From NCBI GenBank assembly GCA_946408345.1, contig CAMJRR010000002.1:1-64000 (forward strand): a DNA stretch of 64,000 bases, in the 5' to 3' direction. The notes below the pieces were generated by a model that did not search any database, was not told the origin of the DNA, and saw only the letters and a list, made by a program, of their open reading frames with translations. The translations under genes and the position numbers were made by a program. Positions 1-9,070 of the stretch are shown one piece after another. Position 1 is the stretch's first letter. Each line of letters begins with the position of its first letter. Origin of the DNA: an uncultured Bacteroidales bacterium. GTDB taxonomy: Bacteria; Bacteroidota; Bacteroidia; Bacteroidales; F082.

Positions 1-1730
1 CGAGCCTTTCGGGCAACTACCGCCTGAAACGTTGGAACTTCTTCGGCAGCTACGGTTTCAACAACCGTCGAAACATTGGCGGCGGTGTCAATAAGACCAA
101 GCGCTTCAGTGATATCATTGATGGCGACACCCTCTTCACCCAACTCACCGACCAAACTACCGAGCGTAGGATGAATCGTATGGGTCACAATGTGCGTGTG
201 GGTGCCGATTATTACATCACGGATCGAGACATTGTGAGTGCCGCTTTCGTCTATCGTTACGGCAAGTTGGAGACGCATCCCGTGGTGCGTTATTCCGACA
301 TATATCCGATTTGGGACTCCGCTTCGTATGATGTGCGCGCCGAGGACTATTGGGAGTACGATCCGATGTATGAGGTCACTTTAGACTACGACAAGACCTT
401 TGAACGCAAAGGCCGCAGCCTGAAGGCCAACATGCGTTTCTTCACCAATACCGAGAATGCGGGCTCCGACATCAACGAGTCGCTCTATCCTAATGCGGAT
501 GCGCAGCAGGCACTATGGACCATCTATCAGAAGACAGGCAACGACCAACGTATGCGCAACCTGCAGGCCAGCATCGACTATGTGCATCCCTTCCTCACCA
601 AGGCGCAGTGGGAGATTGGCGCGAAATACACCAACCGCAACATCTTGAGCAACGACAGCGTTTGGCAGAAGAATGACGGCATTTGGGAGCCATTATCCAA
701 CTATTGCTACGACTATGAATACAGTGAGCAGGTGGCTGCTTTGTACACCAGCCTCGGCAACGAATGGGGCCGTTGGTCGGGACAGGTGGGACTGCGTGCC
801 GAGATGACCGACATCTTGACCAACCTGAAAGGCTATGCCCACGACGGCAACGACTCCATCAACGGCGGCAAGCCTTACTTTGACTTCTTCCCGAGTGCCC
901 ACATCAACTATTCGGTGAATGAATTCAACCAGTTCCAGGTGAGCTACACACGCCGTATTCGCCGTCCGGGTTTCTGGCAGATGAGCCCCTTCCGTTCCTA
1001 TAACGACAATCGTAACATCCGACTTGGCAACCCCGCCTTGACGCCAACCTATATGGACAGCTATGAACTTGGTTACATCCACTTCTGGGACAAGGCCAGT
1101 TTCAACTTCACGGCCTATTATCGCCACGGCACCAACATGATACGCCACTATACCTACGAGGATGATGGCGTGTTTTATAGCATGCCCATCAACTTCGGCA
1201 AGGCCGATGACTTTGGTGTGGAGATGGTGGCCCAAGGCCAGATGACGAAATGGTGGAACCTTAACGGCAATGTTAACTTCTTCCGTTCCCGATTCAATGG
1301 CACCATCAATGACAAGGTCTATGACGATGCCACTTGGATGCTCTTCGGACGCGCTGTGTCGAAGTTCAAGGTCAGCAACTGGTTCGACCTTCAGCTGACG
1401 GCGCACATCATGGGTCCGCACAAGGAGCCTTTGGGCATGCGTAAAGGCAATTGGTGGATGGACCTCGCCGTGAGCAAGGAAATCTTCAACGGCAACGGCA
1501 CCATCACTTTCAATGTGCGAGACCTTTTCAACTCACGCAGCTGGGGCGGTGAGTCATGGGGCGACGGCTTCTGGCAATACAACACCAGCACTTGGAACCG
1601 CCGTTCATTCTCGCTCAACTTCAACTACCGTATCAACCAGCAGAACATCAAGCGCAACCGTCCCGATGGTGAAGGAGGTGGTGACGATGAAGGCGGCGGT
1701 GGCGGTGAGGAACAATCAGAGGAATTCTGA
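1..1730 (+). CDS. TonB-dependent outer-membrane receptor, C-terminal part (5' end outside window)
   Basis: The frame is open from base 3, so the gene begins upstream of the window; the first ATG (171) is internal. About 576 residues of a transmembrane beta-barrel are visible: alternating aromatic strands, a conserved segment with SYTRRIRRPGFW followed by GNPALTPTYMDSYELGY, and a typical last strand (SFSLNFNYRI). This matches the Bacteroidetes outer-membrane beta-barrel family linked to TonB-dependent receptors. The protein ends with an unusual hydrophilic Gly/Asp/Glu-rich tail after the last strand, which would lie outside the barrel. The substrate cannot be told because plug and N-terminal domains are missing. 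A terminator hairpin follows the stop. Confidence 0.85.
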   Translation, partial: SLSGNYRLKRWNFFGSYGFNNRRNIGGGVNKTKRFSDIIDGDTLFTQLTDQTTERRMNRMGHNVRVGADYYITDRDIVSAAFVYRYGKLETHPVVRYSDIYPIWDSASYDVRAEDYWEYDPMYEVTLDYDKTFERKGRSLKANMRFFTNTENAGSDINESLYPNADAQQALWTIYQKTGNDQRMRNLQASIDYVHPFLTKAQWEIGAKYTNRNILSNDSVWQKNDGIWEPLSNYCYDYEYSEQVAALYTSLGNEWGRWSGQVGLRAEMTDILTNLKGYAHDGNDSINGGKPYFDFFPSAHINYSVNEFNQFQVSYTRRIRRPGFWQMSPFRSYNDNRNIRLGNPALTPTYMDSYELGYIHFWDKASFNFTAYYRHGTNMIRHYTYEDDGVFYSMPINFGKADDFGVEMVAQGQMTKWWNLNGNVNFFRSRFNGTINDKVYDDATWMLFGRAVSKFKVSNWFDLQLTAHIMGPHKEPLGMRKGNWWMDLAVSKEIFNGNGTITFNVRDLFNSRSWGGESWGDGFWQYNTSTWNRRSFSLNFNYRINQQNIKRNRPDGEGGGDDEGGGGGEEQSEEF

Positions 1731-1739
1731 ATAAATAAA

Positions 1740-1768
1740 GGAGGCGACCCATCGGGTCGCCTCCTTGC
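1740..1768 (+). terminator. Rho-independent terminator after the TonB-dependent receptor
   Basis: An 11-bp GC-rich stem (GGAGGCGACCC / GGGTCGCCTCC) with a 3-nt loop, then a short T-rich stretch, begins ten bases after the receptor stop codon. Confidence 0.75.
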
Positions 1769-1796
1769 TTATGACAGCTCTTGTAGGACTGTCATG

Positions 1797-1831
1797 TCAT
1801 GGCAGCCGCTCGTTCCAAAGCGGCTGCCATG
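1797..1831. repeat. Perfect inverted repeat between convergent genes
   Basis: CATGGCAGCCGCT and its exact complement flank a 9-nt loop. It lies between the ends of the convergent receptor and T9SS genes and could terminate the leftward gene, although no clear T-run follows on that strand. It could also be a dispersed palindromic element. Confidence 0.5.
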
Positions 1832-1842
1832 GTTCCGGCTTA

Positions 1843-4800
1843 TCATTGCATGACCGTGACTCGTTTTACAGTCGTGCCGTTTGCCGTATGGACGCGCACC
1901 CTGTACATGCCCACGTTGAACTGGGCCATGTTCAGGGTGTATTCGTCGGCGTTGACTTTGGTGTCGAAGACCACTTGGCCGAGGACGCTTACCACCGTGA
2001 TGTGGTTCATGCCCGAGGCTTGGATGGTCACATTGCCCTTGGTCGGATTCGGGAAGAGGGTGACCTCGTCGCTCTGTTCGTTCAAACCAACGCTGACGGA
2101 GATGAGGACATGGTTCTGTGCCAGGTCGTCGGCGTTCAAAGCCGGGACGGACTCACAACCGTCTTCATAGACCGTGCGGACTTGATAATAGTAGTCGTTA
2201 GAGGTCGTGGGCGAGTCGATGTACTCGTAGTAGGTCTGGCCTTCAACATAAGGCACTTCACCGATGAGGGTGTAGTTGATGTTGTCGGTCGAACGATACA
2301 CATTGTACTTCACAGGAGCACCGTTGTCGTCACGCAAGCTTGTGGTATTGAACGAGCTCATGCTTACAGGCTTCACGACTAGGTTGGCCTCGCGAGTCAT
2401 TCCGTTGGTGAAGTGGGTGGTAGTACTGTCATTCATTGTCAGGAATTCACCCTTGCCACCATTGCTCACATGGACAAATTGGATAAAGCTATAGGTGTAG
2501 CCGAACGATGACAGCGGGACCCACATGTCTTGGACACCCATCCACATGGTGTTCGGGTCGCCAAGATAGGTCGTCATTGGGGCGGGAGCGTCGATGGAAC
2601 CGTCGGTGTAGAACATCACCCACAGGTTCTGTGTTCCATCAATAGCCACAGGTTGATTGAGTTGGATAGGCTTCAAGCCTTGCTCGCCATCGATGTAGTA
2701 AGTCTGCGAGGTGATCTCCGTTTGAGGAGCATTGTCGCCGCCAAGGTAGATGTGCACTTCGCAATTGCCAGTCAGTTCGGGATCGCCAACGTCAAGGTAC
2801 CAGATTTGGTCAATCAAGTTGCTGGTAAAGCCTTGCTCGGCAATCATGCTGGCAGGATACATGCAACCCCAATAGAACGGCATGCCTTGTGCGCCAAGGG
2901 TGCCTTCGACGGGGAATTCATCATCGATGGACAGGTAAGACAGCCATTCGTTGCCAGGAACGGGTTGCTCACCCCACCAAATCTTGGATTGGTCGGTCGC
3001 CGTGAGGGCTTCACCGTGGATGGCGATGTCGCTTTCGCAAACCAAAGCAGGCTCGACGCACTCGGGGCAGCTCATGGCACAGTAGTAGTTGTTGTCGGGC
3101 AGTTCGGCCGTGCCAGGATACACCATGCGGACGCATACCTCGCTGGCATTGCCAGTGTATTCATAGGTGTTGGTCGGGACGGGCACAAAGGCCTCCCATT
3201 CACCGTCGGCAAAGATCATGGCACCGATGCAGTCGGTCTCGCCTGGTGTCGGAGGAGGTGTACCACCTTCCTCGATGTAGGCGCGAATCATCCAAGTGTA
3301 GTTCAGTGTCGGAGCGGCCTCAAGGATATCCATCCAATCAACGCCGTCCATAGAGACCCAGCGACCGTTGGCATCGCCAGTGTTGTCGCAGCAAGCCGCA
3401 GGATAGGTGGCGCCGCTTTCGTTGAAGAACACCACCCAGACGTTCTTGGTCGGGTCGATGGTGACGGGCTCGGCAAAGGTGAACTCGACGAAGTCTTCAG
3501 CACCTGTGAAGGTCACGTCCATCTGTCCTACCTGGTTGGCGGGAGCCGTGTCGCCGTCGTTGTAGATAGTCACATTGCCCGTCATGGCCATGTAATCGTA
3601 TGCCGAGACTTTGGTTACGGTGTTGCCGTTGTAGCTACCAGCCGGGAACATGACAGCCCAATAGAACTGTCCGCCGCCCGTACCGATGCCGTCCACGTTG
3701 ACACCGTTGTCGTAGTAGTACCATTCACCATCGCGGTTGGCAAGGTTCTCGGCAGTACGGATGGCTCTCGCCAGCGTGGCCACATTCTCGCCCGTAGGCA
3801 CAGAAACCATGCCGTTACGGTCAGTGATGGTCAAGTTAATCATGTCGCCCGTGCCTGAGCTGGAAAGCGTGTAGGTGTACATCTTACCGGCTTCATACAC
3901 CATGTCGTCACCTTTGCTCTCAGCATTACCGCTGTTGCCGGCAAACCATATCGTACTGACTTTGTCGGGGTTGATGATGGCATAGTCGTAGGTGCCAGCG
4001 GGGATTTCGATGGCCACGCTGTTGTTGACGACGATGTTGGCAGGGTTGATGCCATAGTCGGCGTTCTCGGGAATCGTGTATTCGAAGCCGTCGAAGCTGC
4101 CGATTTCGTCGAAATACATGGCGGCTGCGAGTTGCGTGTACATCGTGGCGTCGGCATCAAGCAGCATCTGATAGCCGGAACCATCGCCCCAAATGTCGGT
4201 CGGGACGTTCAGCACGACCACGGCATTCTCGCCCGGTTGTGGCGGAGGAACGGGACCCGTGCCAGTCGGGTAATCCCAGCTGATGGTGTTGCCGTTGACT
4301 GTCACACCGTTGAGGGTGCCATTGTAGTGCTCGCAGCTTTCGTATTGCCATACACATTCTGTCCAGTCGCTCATGCCGGTGCTGTAAACGGCAGCCACCT
4401 TACAGATGTAGTGTTCGCCTTCGACGAGTTCTTCCGTGTTGACTTGGCAGAACGGGTGCTCGGTATCGGCGTTGAAGATAGGCTCGCCGTCGATGCTGGT
4501 ACACATCACCTTAAAGTACTCAAGGTGACGGTCGCCTTCGCCAGGCGTGCCATTGGGCTCCCACATGGCCCAGCCAGTGCGGGAGACATAGAGGTTGTCG
4601 ACACCATAGATGATCTCGGTCATCACATAGCGCAGATGGGTTTCATCCCAGATGTGGACGGTGTCTTCAATCGGGTAGTATCCGTCGAAATCAATCTTTA
4701 CGAGGTAATCGCCCTTGCGGAAGCTGTCCCAGCTGTAGAAGCCCGTCTCATCGAGCGTGATGGATGCCATCGGGTTGTTGGCTTGCTCGTTTTCGTTCAG

Positions 4801-7800
4801 GTTGACGAAACTCACTTCGACACCTTCAGGGCTATCGGCGCTATTGAGCAACACATTAATGTCGACCTTACCGTCGCTGAGATACATGTCTTTCTCAAGG
4901 CAGTTCGACCAGATGGTCTCGCTCTCACGAGGCAGGGCAAGTTGGTTGAGGTTGCCGCTGCCAGGAGTCGGAGTTGGGCCAGGAGTGCCACCATCTTCGA
5001 GGTAAGCACGAATCATCCACGTGCCATCCAAAGCACCACCGGTAGCATTGTACAAGCCATCCCAGCTGATGCCGTCCATAGAGAGCCACTGGCTGTTGTC
5101 GTCGCCGCAATATTCAGCATAAGCAGCAACATATTGGCCATCGGAGTTGTTCATCACAATCCAGAGGTTCTGGGTAGGATCGATAGCAACAGGCGTGCTC
5201 AACGTCCATTCGGCAAAGTCTTCACTGCCAGTGCAAGTGTAGGCTTCGGTGCCAACCAAAGTACCAGGAGCAGTATCGCCACCTTGGTAAATCAAGATGT
5301 TACCAGTGTGTGCAGTAGCATCATACATGCTCACCTTGGTCAACATATTGCCTTCATAGCTGCCACCAGGGAACATCACGCCCCAGTAGAAGGAACCACC
5401 CGTAGTCAAACCGATAGCATCAATATTGACACCATCGTCATACATCAACCAACCGTCTCTGTTGGAAACACCAGCGTTGCCAGTATGGCTACCAGCGGTA
5501 GTGCCATTCTGTGCAACGAAGCTACCTGAAGTTCTGTTGACGGCTTGAGGAGCAGTCCAGTGGATGGGAGTTTCAATCATTTCGCCGCGGTTGCCCTCGT
5601 AGACGGTACCGACACCCCACTTGTAGATGCCAGGTTCGAGGTCAGCCCACTCAACGTCGATGTAGACGGTGTCGGGCACCCAAACGGTGGCCAGCAGCAC
5701 AGTGTTTTCTTCGGTGTAAGGACCATCGTTGTAGCAGTTCGTGCGATAAACTCTGTAGTGTGACAGGGAGCGATTGCTTTCAGCCATCACTAACGGTCTG
5801 CTTGAGGCGTTGGGGTTGATGCTCTCGGAAATCACCCTATTGTCACCCTTTGCAATGGTACGGAGTCTTCTGTCGATATTGGCGCCTTGATTCATAGCGA
5901 GAGGAGCATTTTGGACGCTCTTGGCAGAGCCGAGAACTACGCTGCGACCAGAATGGTCGGTGAAGTAGTTGCGCATGGTCCAAACGCCACCGCCATAGTT
6001 CTCCCAACCTTCACCAGCGTTCCACCAGTCGCCATTCGGGTTGCTGTCGCTGTTGCACATACCGACGGGATAACCCAAACCACCAGCTACATTCACTTGC
6101 CAGATGACCCATAGGTCTTGGCTCCCGTTCACAGCAACAGGCGTGTCGAGATCCCAGTCGACCCATTGGCCGAGACCAGCAGACAGGTCAACAGTCTGAG
6201 TGGACACCAAAGTACCGGCACCAGGAGTGTTGCCTCCTTGGTAGATATTGCAGGTGTAGTTGCCACCCACAGCACCATAAAGGTCGTCGCTGAACATGGA
6301 GACCTTGGTCAGCAGGAAGCCGTTGTATTGGCCAGTGATGCTTGTCGGATAGTGATAGCCGAAAGCGGGCTGGTCGGTCAGGTTCGAACGCAAGGCATCG
6401 TTGAACTCGCCTTCCAGATAGGTGTGCCAACCGGCACCCAAGGGCTCGGGTCTCTTGTAGAAAGTGATGTAGTCGACATAGAAGCAGTCATCGTAGTTGT
6501 TAACACTGCCATCCTTCTCATATCTCCATTGGAAGGTGTGGTCGCCAGCGGTGATAGGGAACTTGCGCTCGCCCCAGTTACCGGCTCCAGTGTAGCTACC
6601 CATCTGGGTACCATCGATGAAGAAGTAACCGTAGTCCCAACCTTGTTCACTCGAGATCTTGCCGAAGAAGCTCATCTCGCCGTCGGCGGGAATATTGACC
6701 GTCACGGTCATGTTGCTGATGACGCTGTTTACACCAGCGCCGCCGCTCTTCATGCAGTAAGTGCCTTCATACGGATCGGTAGTGGTGATGCTCCAAGGAT
6801 AGTTGGCATCGATCTGCCAGTCAAACAGGCTGAAGTCGCCCGTCTCAAAGGGCTCGATGATCTCCTCACCAGGCAGGTCGCAGCCCCAGTACACCTTGAC
6901 GTAAGGGCTCTCTGGGTCGAGGCTGTCGGGGTAGTACTCGGCGATGACGGTGCAAACGGGATCGAAGTTCTCGTCCACGAGGAAGTTCACATCGTTCTCT
7001 TGGGCGTTGTGGGCTACGGTGAAGGGCAACGGATGGACCGTCACGACATCTTGGTAGCCTTCCTTCGAAGCCACGGCGTTGGTGTAAGTACCGGCATAGA
7101 CTTGTTTGCTGTAGTAACCATTGGCATCGGTCGTGGCGGTATAGGTCTGGGTGTCGCCAAACTCATCTTGACCCGTCAGGGTGACGGTGGCGTTTTCGAT
7201 GCCGGTTTCGCCATCTTGCTCCCAAACATAGCCGTTGATGCCTGTCTCGTTGGTGTAGCCGCTCACCTGCACGGTGATGGTGTTGGAGGGCATTGATTCG
7301 CCTTCGTCATAGACGGCGGTCACATAGTATTCGTAGCCGTCCATGTTGTATTCCAGCGGACCGTCCACATAGCTCGTGGCACTCACATCGTTGGTGTTGG
7401 TCTCGCCCACCTTCTCGCCATTGCGATAAATGTAATAGGTGCGGAAGGTACGGTCTTGGATGGCCGTCCAGCTCAAAGTGACTTCTTGGTCGTTGAAGAT
7501 GGTGTAGTCGTTGGCGACGAGGTCATGAGGCTTGTTGAGGTGTGTGGTGAAGCCCCAGATTTGGCCGAGGGTTTCGCAACCTTCGCTGCCGTTACGCACA
7601 TCCACTCTCCAGAGGTAGTTGGTGTTGTTCCAGAGGTTGGTCACCGTATAGCTTTCGGCGAGGTCGCTTGTCCAGTCAACGAGGACGGATTGCGGATGCT
7701 CCGGATCGGGATAGTAGGTTGTGCCGAACACCAAGCGATACTCCGTGGCGAAGTCAGGCAGATGCCATTGCAGGGTCACGCTGGCAGGCTCAAGGCCGTC

Positions 7801-7848
7801 AGTGTCGTCAGCTGGAGTGGGTCCGTATGCCTGCGACCGTCTCCACAT
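1843..7848 (-). CDS. Giant T9SS-secreted adhesin-like protein, C-terminal part (split by frameshift)
   Basis: About 2,000 residues of a cell-surface or secreted multidomain protein. In order it shows fibronectin-III-like domains, a carboxypeptidase-regulatory-like segment (genomic 7,050-7,260), a cleaved-adhesin-like jelly-roll (about 6,430-6,850), and four related modules built on a core like FYWGVMFP...GN..IY.GGD.AP...DPTQNLWV (near 6,000-6,400, 5,000-5,450, 3,250-3,750 and 2,520-2,950). It ends in a T9SS type A sorting domain (LFPNPTKGNVTI ... GMYRVRVHTANG). There is no signal peptide at this start; that lies on the overlapping upstream gene in another frame. The ATG at 7,848 is only the likeliest restart. 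The two parts read as one protein of about 2,330 residues interrupted near 7,815-7,845. The function is unknown; adhesion or polymer binding is an inference. Confidence 0.8.
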   Translation of the reverse strand: MWRRSQAYGPTPADDTDGLEPASVTLQWHLPDFATEYRLVFGTTYYPDPEHPQSVLVDWTSDLAESYTVTNLWNNTNYLWRVDVRNGSEGCETLGQIWGFTTHLNKPHDLVANDYTIFNDQEVTLSWTAIQDRTFRTYYIYRNGEKVGETNTNDVSATSYVDGPLEYNMDGYEYYVTAVYDEGESMPSNTITVQVSGYTNETGINGYVWEQDGETGIENATVTLTGQDEFGDTQTYTATTDANGYYSKQVYAGTYTNAVASKEGYQDVVTVHPLPFTVAHNAQENDVNFLVDENFDPVCTVIAEYYPDSLDPESPYVKVYWGCDLPGEEIIEPFETGDFSLFDWQIDANYPWSITTTDPYEGTYCMKSGGAGVNSVISNMTVTVNIPADGEMSFFGKISSEQGWDYGYFFIDGTQMGSYTGAGNWGERKFPITAGDHTFQWRYEKDGSVNNYDDCFYVDYITFYKRPEPLGAGWHTYLEGEFNDALRSNLTDQPAFGYHYPTSITGQYNGFLLTKVSMFSDDLYGAVGGNYTCNIYQGGNTPGAGTLVSTQTVDLSAGLGQWVDWDLDTPVAVNGSQDLWVIWQVNVAGGLGYPVGMCNSDSNPNGDWWNAGEGWENYGGGVWTMRNYFTDHSGRSVVLGSAKSVQNAPLAMNQGANIDRRLRTIAKGDNRVISESINPNASSRPLVMAESNRSLSHYRVYRTNCYNDGPYTEENTVLLATVWVPDTVYIDVEWADLEPGIYKWGVGTVYEGNRGEMIETPIHWTAPQAVNRTSGSFVAQNGTTAGSHTGNAGVSNRDGWLMYDDGVNIDAIGLTTGGSFYWGVMFPGGSYEGNMLTKVSMYDATAHTGNILIYQGGDTAPGTLVGTEAYTCTGSEDFAEWTLSTPVAIDPTQNLWIVMNNSDGQYVAAYAEYCGDDNSQWLSMDGISWDGLYNATGGALDGTWMIRAYLEDGGTPGPTPTPGSGNLNQLALPRESETIWSNCLEKDMYLSDGKVDINVLLNSADSPEGVEVSFVNLNENEQANNPMASITLDETGFYSWDSFRKGDYLVKIDFDGYYPIEDTVHIWDETHLRYVMTEIIYGVDNLYVSRTGWAMWEPNGTPGEGDRHLEYFKVMCTSIDGEPIFNADTEHPFCQVNTEELVEGEHYICKVAAVYSTGMSDWTECVWQYESCEHYNGTLNGVTVNGNTISWDYPTGTGPVPPPQPGENAVVVLNVPTDIWGDGSGYQMLLDADATMYTQLAAAMYFDEIGSFDGFEYTIPENADYGINPANIVVNNSVAIEIPAGTYDYAIINPDKVSTIWFAGNSGNAESKGDDMVYEAGKMYTYTLSSSGTGDMINLTITDRNGMVSVPTGENVATLARAIRTAENLANRDGEWYYYDNGVNVDGIGTGGGQFYWAVMFPAGSYNGNTVTKVSAYDYMAMTGNVTIYNDGDTAPANQVGQMDVTFTGAEDFVEFTFAEPVTIDPTKNVWVVFFNESGATYPAACCDNTGDANGRWVSMDGVDWMDILEAAPTLNYTWMIRAYIEEGGTPPPTPGETDCIGAMIFADGEWEAFVPVPTNTYEYTGNASEVCVRMVYPGTAELPDNNYYCAMSCPECVEPALVCESDIAIHGEALTATDQSKIWWGEQPVPGNEWLSYLSIDDEFPVEGTLGAQGMPFYWGCMYPASMIAEQGFTSNLIDQIWYLDVGDPELTGNCEVHIYLGGDNAPQTEITSQTYYIDGEQGLKPIQLNQPVAIDGTQNLWVMFYTDGSIDAPAPMTTYLGDPNTMWMGVQDMWVPLSSFGYTYSFIQFVHVSNGGKGEFLTMNDSTTTHFTNGMTREANLVVKPVSMSSFNTTSLRDDNGAPVKYNVYRSTDNINYTLIGEVPYVEGQTYYEYIDSPTTSNDYYYQVRTVYEDGCESVPALNADDLAQNHVLISVSVGLNEQSDEVTLFPNPTKGNVTIQASGMNHITVVSVLGQVVFDTKVNADEYTLNMAQFNVGMYRVRVHTANGTTVKRVTVMQ

Positions 7849-8830
7849 AAGGGAAGGAGATTTCGTCGTGCGGTCTCGCCATCTCGACCACATCAGGAAT
7901 CTCAGGAGCGTAGAACTCAGCAATGACGGGCCAAACGGCAGCCGTGCGACCTCCTTCTTGGTAAATGGCCACAAACTGACGCTCGACAACGCCGGCTTCC
8001 ACGCCGTTGGTGCTGATGCCGAGGTCAACGGTTTCGTCGTGACCAATCAGGAATGGCATTTCGATGTCTCCAAGGACGAAAAGACCATCTTGTGGGGTGA
8101 AATCGAGGTTCGTCACCGTGGCGGCAGCACCTTCGCTTTTCAGTTGGAAGTGGAAAGGCTCCATCCAGGCTCCGATGGGACGGGTGCCCACATTGAGAGC
8201 ATTCACTTCTTCCTCATTGACGAGTGCTACCAAACGGTGCTCGGCAGAAGCACTCGCTTCGTAGACGAAAGTAGTTTGGGGCAGGAAATCGCGCGCGATA
8301 GGCGTGATGGCTTCAAGGCTGGTGTAGCTGTAGTTCTGCACACTGGCTCCTGGAGCATTGATGCCCTTGAAAGTGATAGATTTGTAGTTACCTCTTATCG
8401 GTTGATAGACACCGATTAACAGGTTGCCACCGTGGTAAGTGTAGGGAGTGGTAAAGTTCACCACCATTTGTTCGCCCGTTCCGTCGAGGGGACCTTCGTA
8501 GACGATGGTCGCACCCTCAGTGCCTTGGAACGCACTCATGGTGGTGTAGTCCACTTCCATAAGGAAAACCTGAAAAGTTCCAGTCCAAGCATCAAGTGCA
8601 GGGAGGTCGATCTGGAACCTCAAGCTTGTGATGTCGCTGTCGGCCATGCTGGCAAGGTCGGCAGCGGGTGTCACGAACTCCGCCTTTAGGTAGGCGTCAG
8701 CGTAAAAACCATAAACCGGCACATAAGCATTAGTGACAGTACCTGAGTTTACGGTCAGTTCTTCGGCTCTCACTAGCCCAGTTATGGCCAGCAAGAGCAC
8801 CAAAACCAAAGAAATTACTTTCTTTTGCAT
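7808..8830 (-). CDS. N-terminal part of the giant T9SS protein (signal peptide and first domains)
   Basis: 340 residues with a Sec signal peptide (MQKKVISLVLVLLLAITGLVRA) followed by beta-rich sequence. It ends at a stop codon at 7,808, just where the downstream frame begins to look like continuous coding sequence (GYGPTPADDTDGLEPAS). Dropping one base near 7,818-7,825 would join ETVAG to the next frame. Either this is a real frameshift (a decayed or phase-variable gene) or an assembly error. Alone it would be exported to the periplasm but lacks a T9SS sorting domain, so it is probably not functional without the rest. Confidence 0.75.
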   Translation of the reverse strand: MQKKVISLVLVLLLAITGLVRAEELTVNSGTVTNAYVPVYGFYADAYLKAEFVTPAADLASMADSDITSLRFQIDLPALDAWTGTFQVFLMEVDYTTMSAFQGTEGATIVYEGPLDGTGEQMVVNFTTPYTYHGGNLLIGVYQPIRGNYKSITFKGINAPGASVQNYSYTSLEAITPIARDFLPQTTFVYEASASAEHRLVALVNEEEVNALNVGTRPIGAWMEPFHFQLKSEGAAATVTNLDFTPQDGLFVLGDIEMPFLIGHDETVDLGISTNGVEAGVVERQFVAIYQEGGRTAAVWPVIAEFYAPEIPDVVEMARPHDEISFPYVETVAGIRTHSS

Positions 8831-9070
8831 AAAAAACTGATTTGATAGTTAATAATTTGATGAATAAAAGTTGGAGTGCTCAAAATACACTCTGCATAAT
8901 TTAGTTGAAGCAATGGCTTGTAGAATAACATCGAAAAGAAAAAATGCCGCAAGACGGACAGCTTACGACATTTTTACGACAATTTAACTACCTATTTGAT
9001 TAACTAAATCAATTCAGACAACAAGTTAGGTGCAAAAAGGCCACCGAAAGTAACTCTATGGCATTATGGA

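Noticed and set aside
2530..3858. Long open frames on the plus strand across the giant T9SS gene
   Set aside because: They lie antisense to a gene with continuous domain-like translation, have no family features and no promoter; they are composition shadows.
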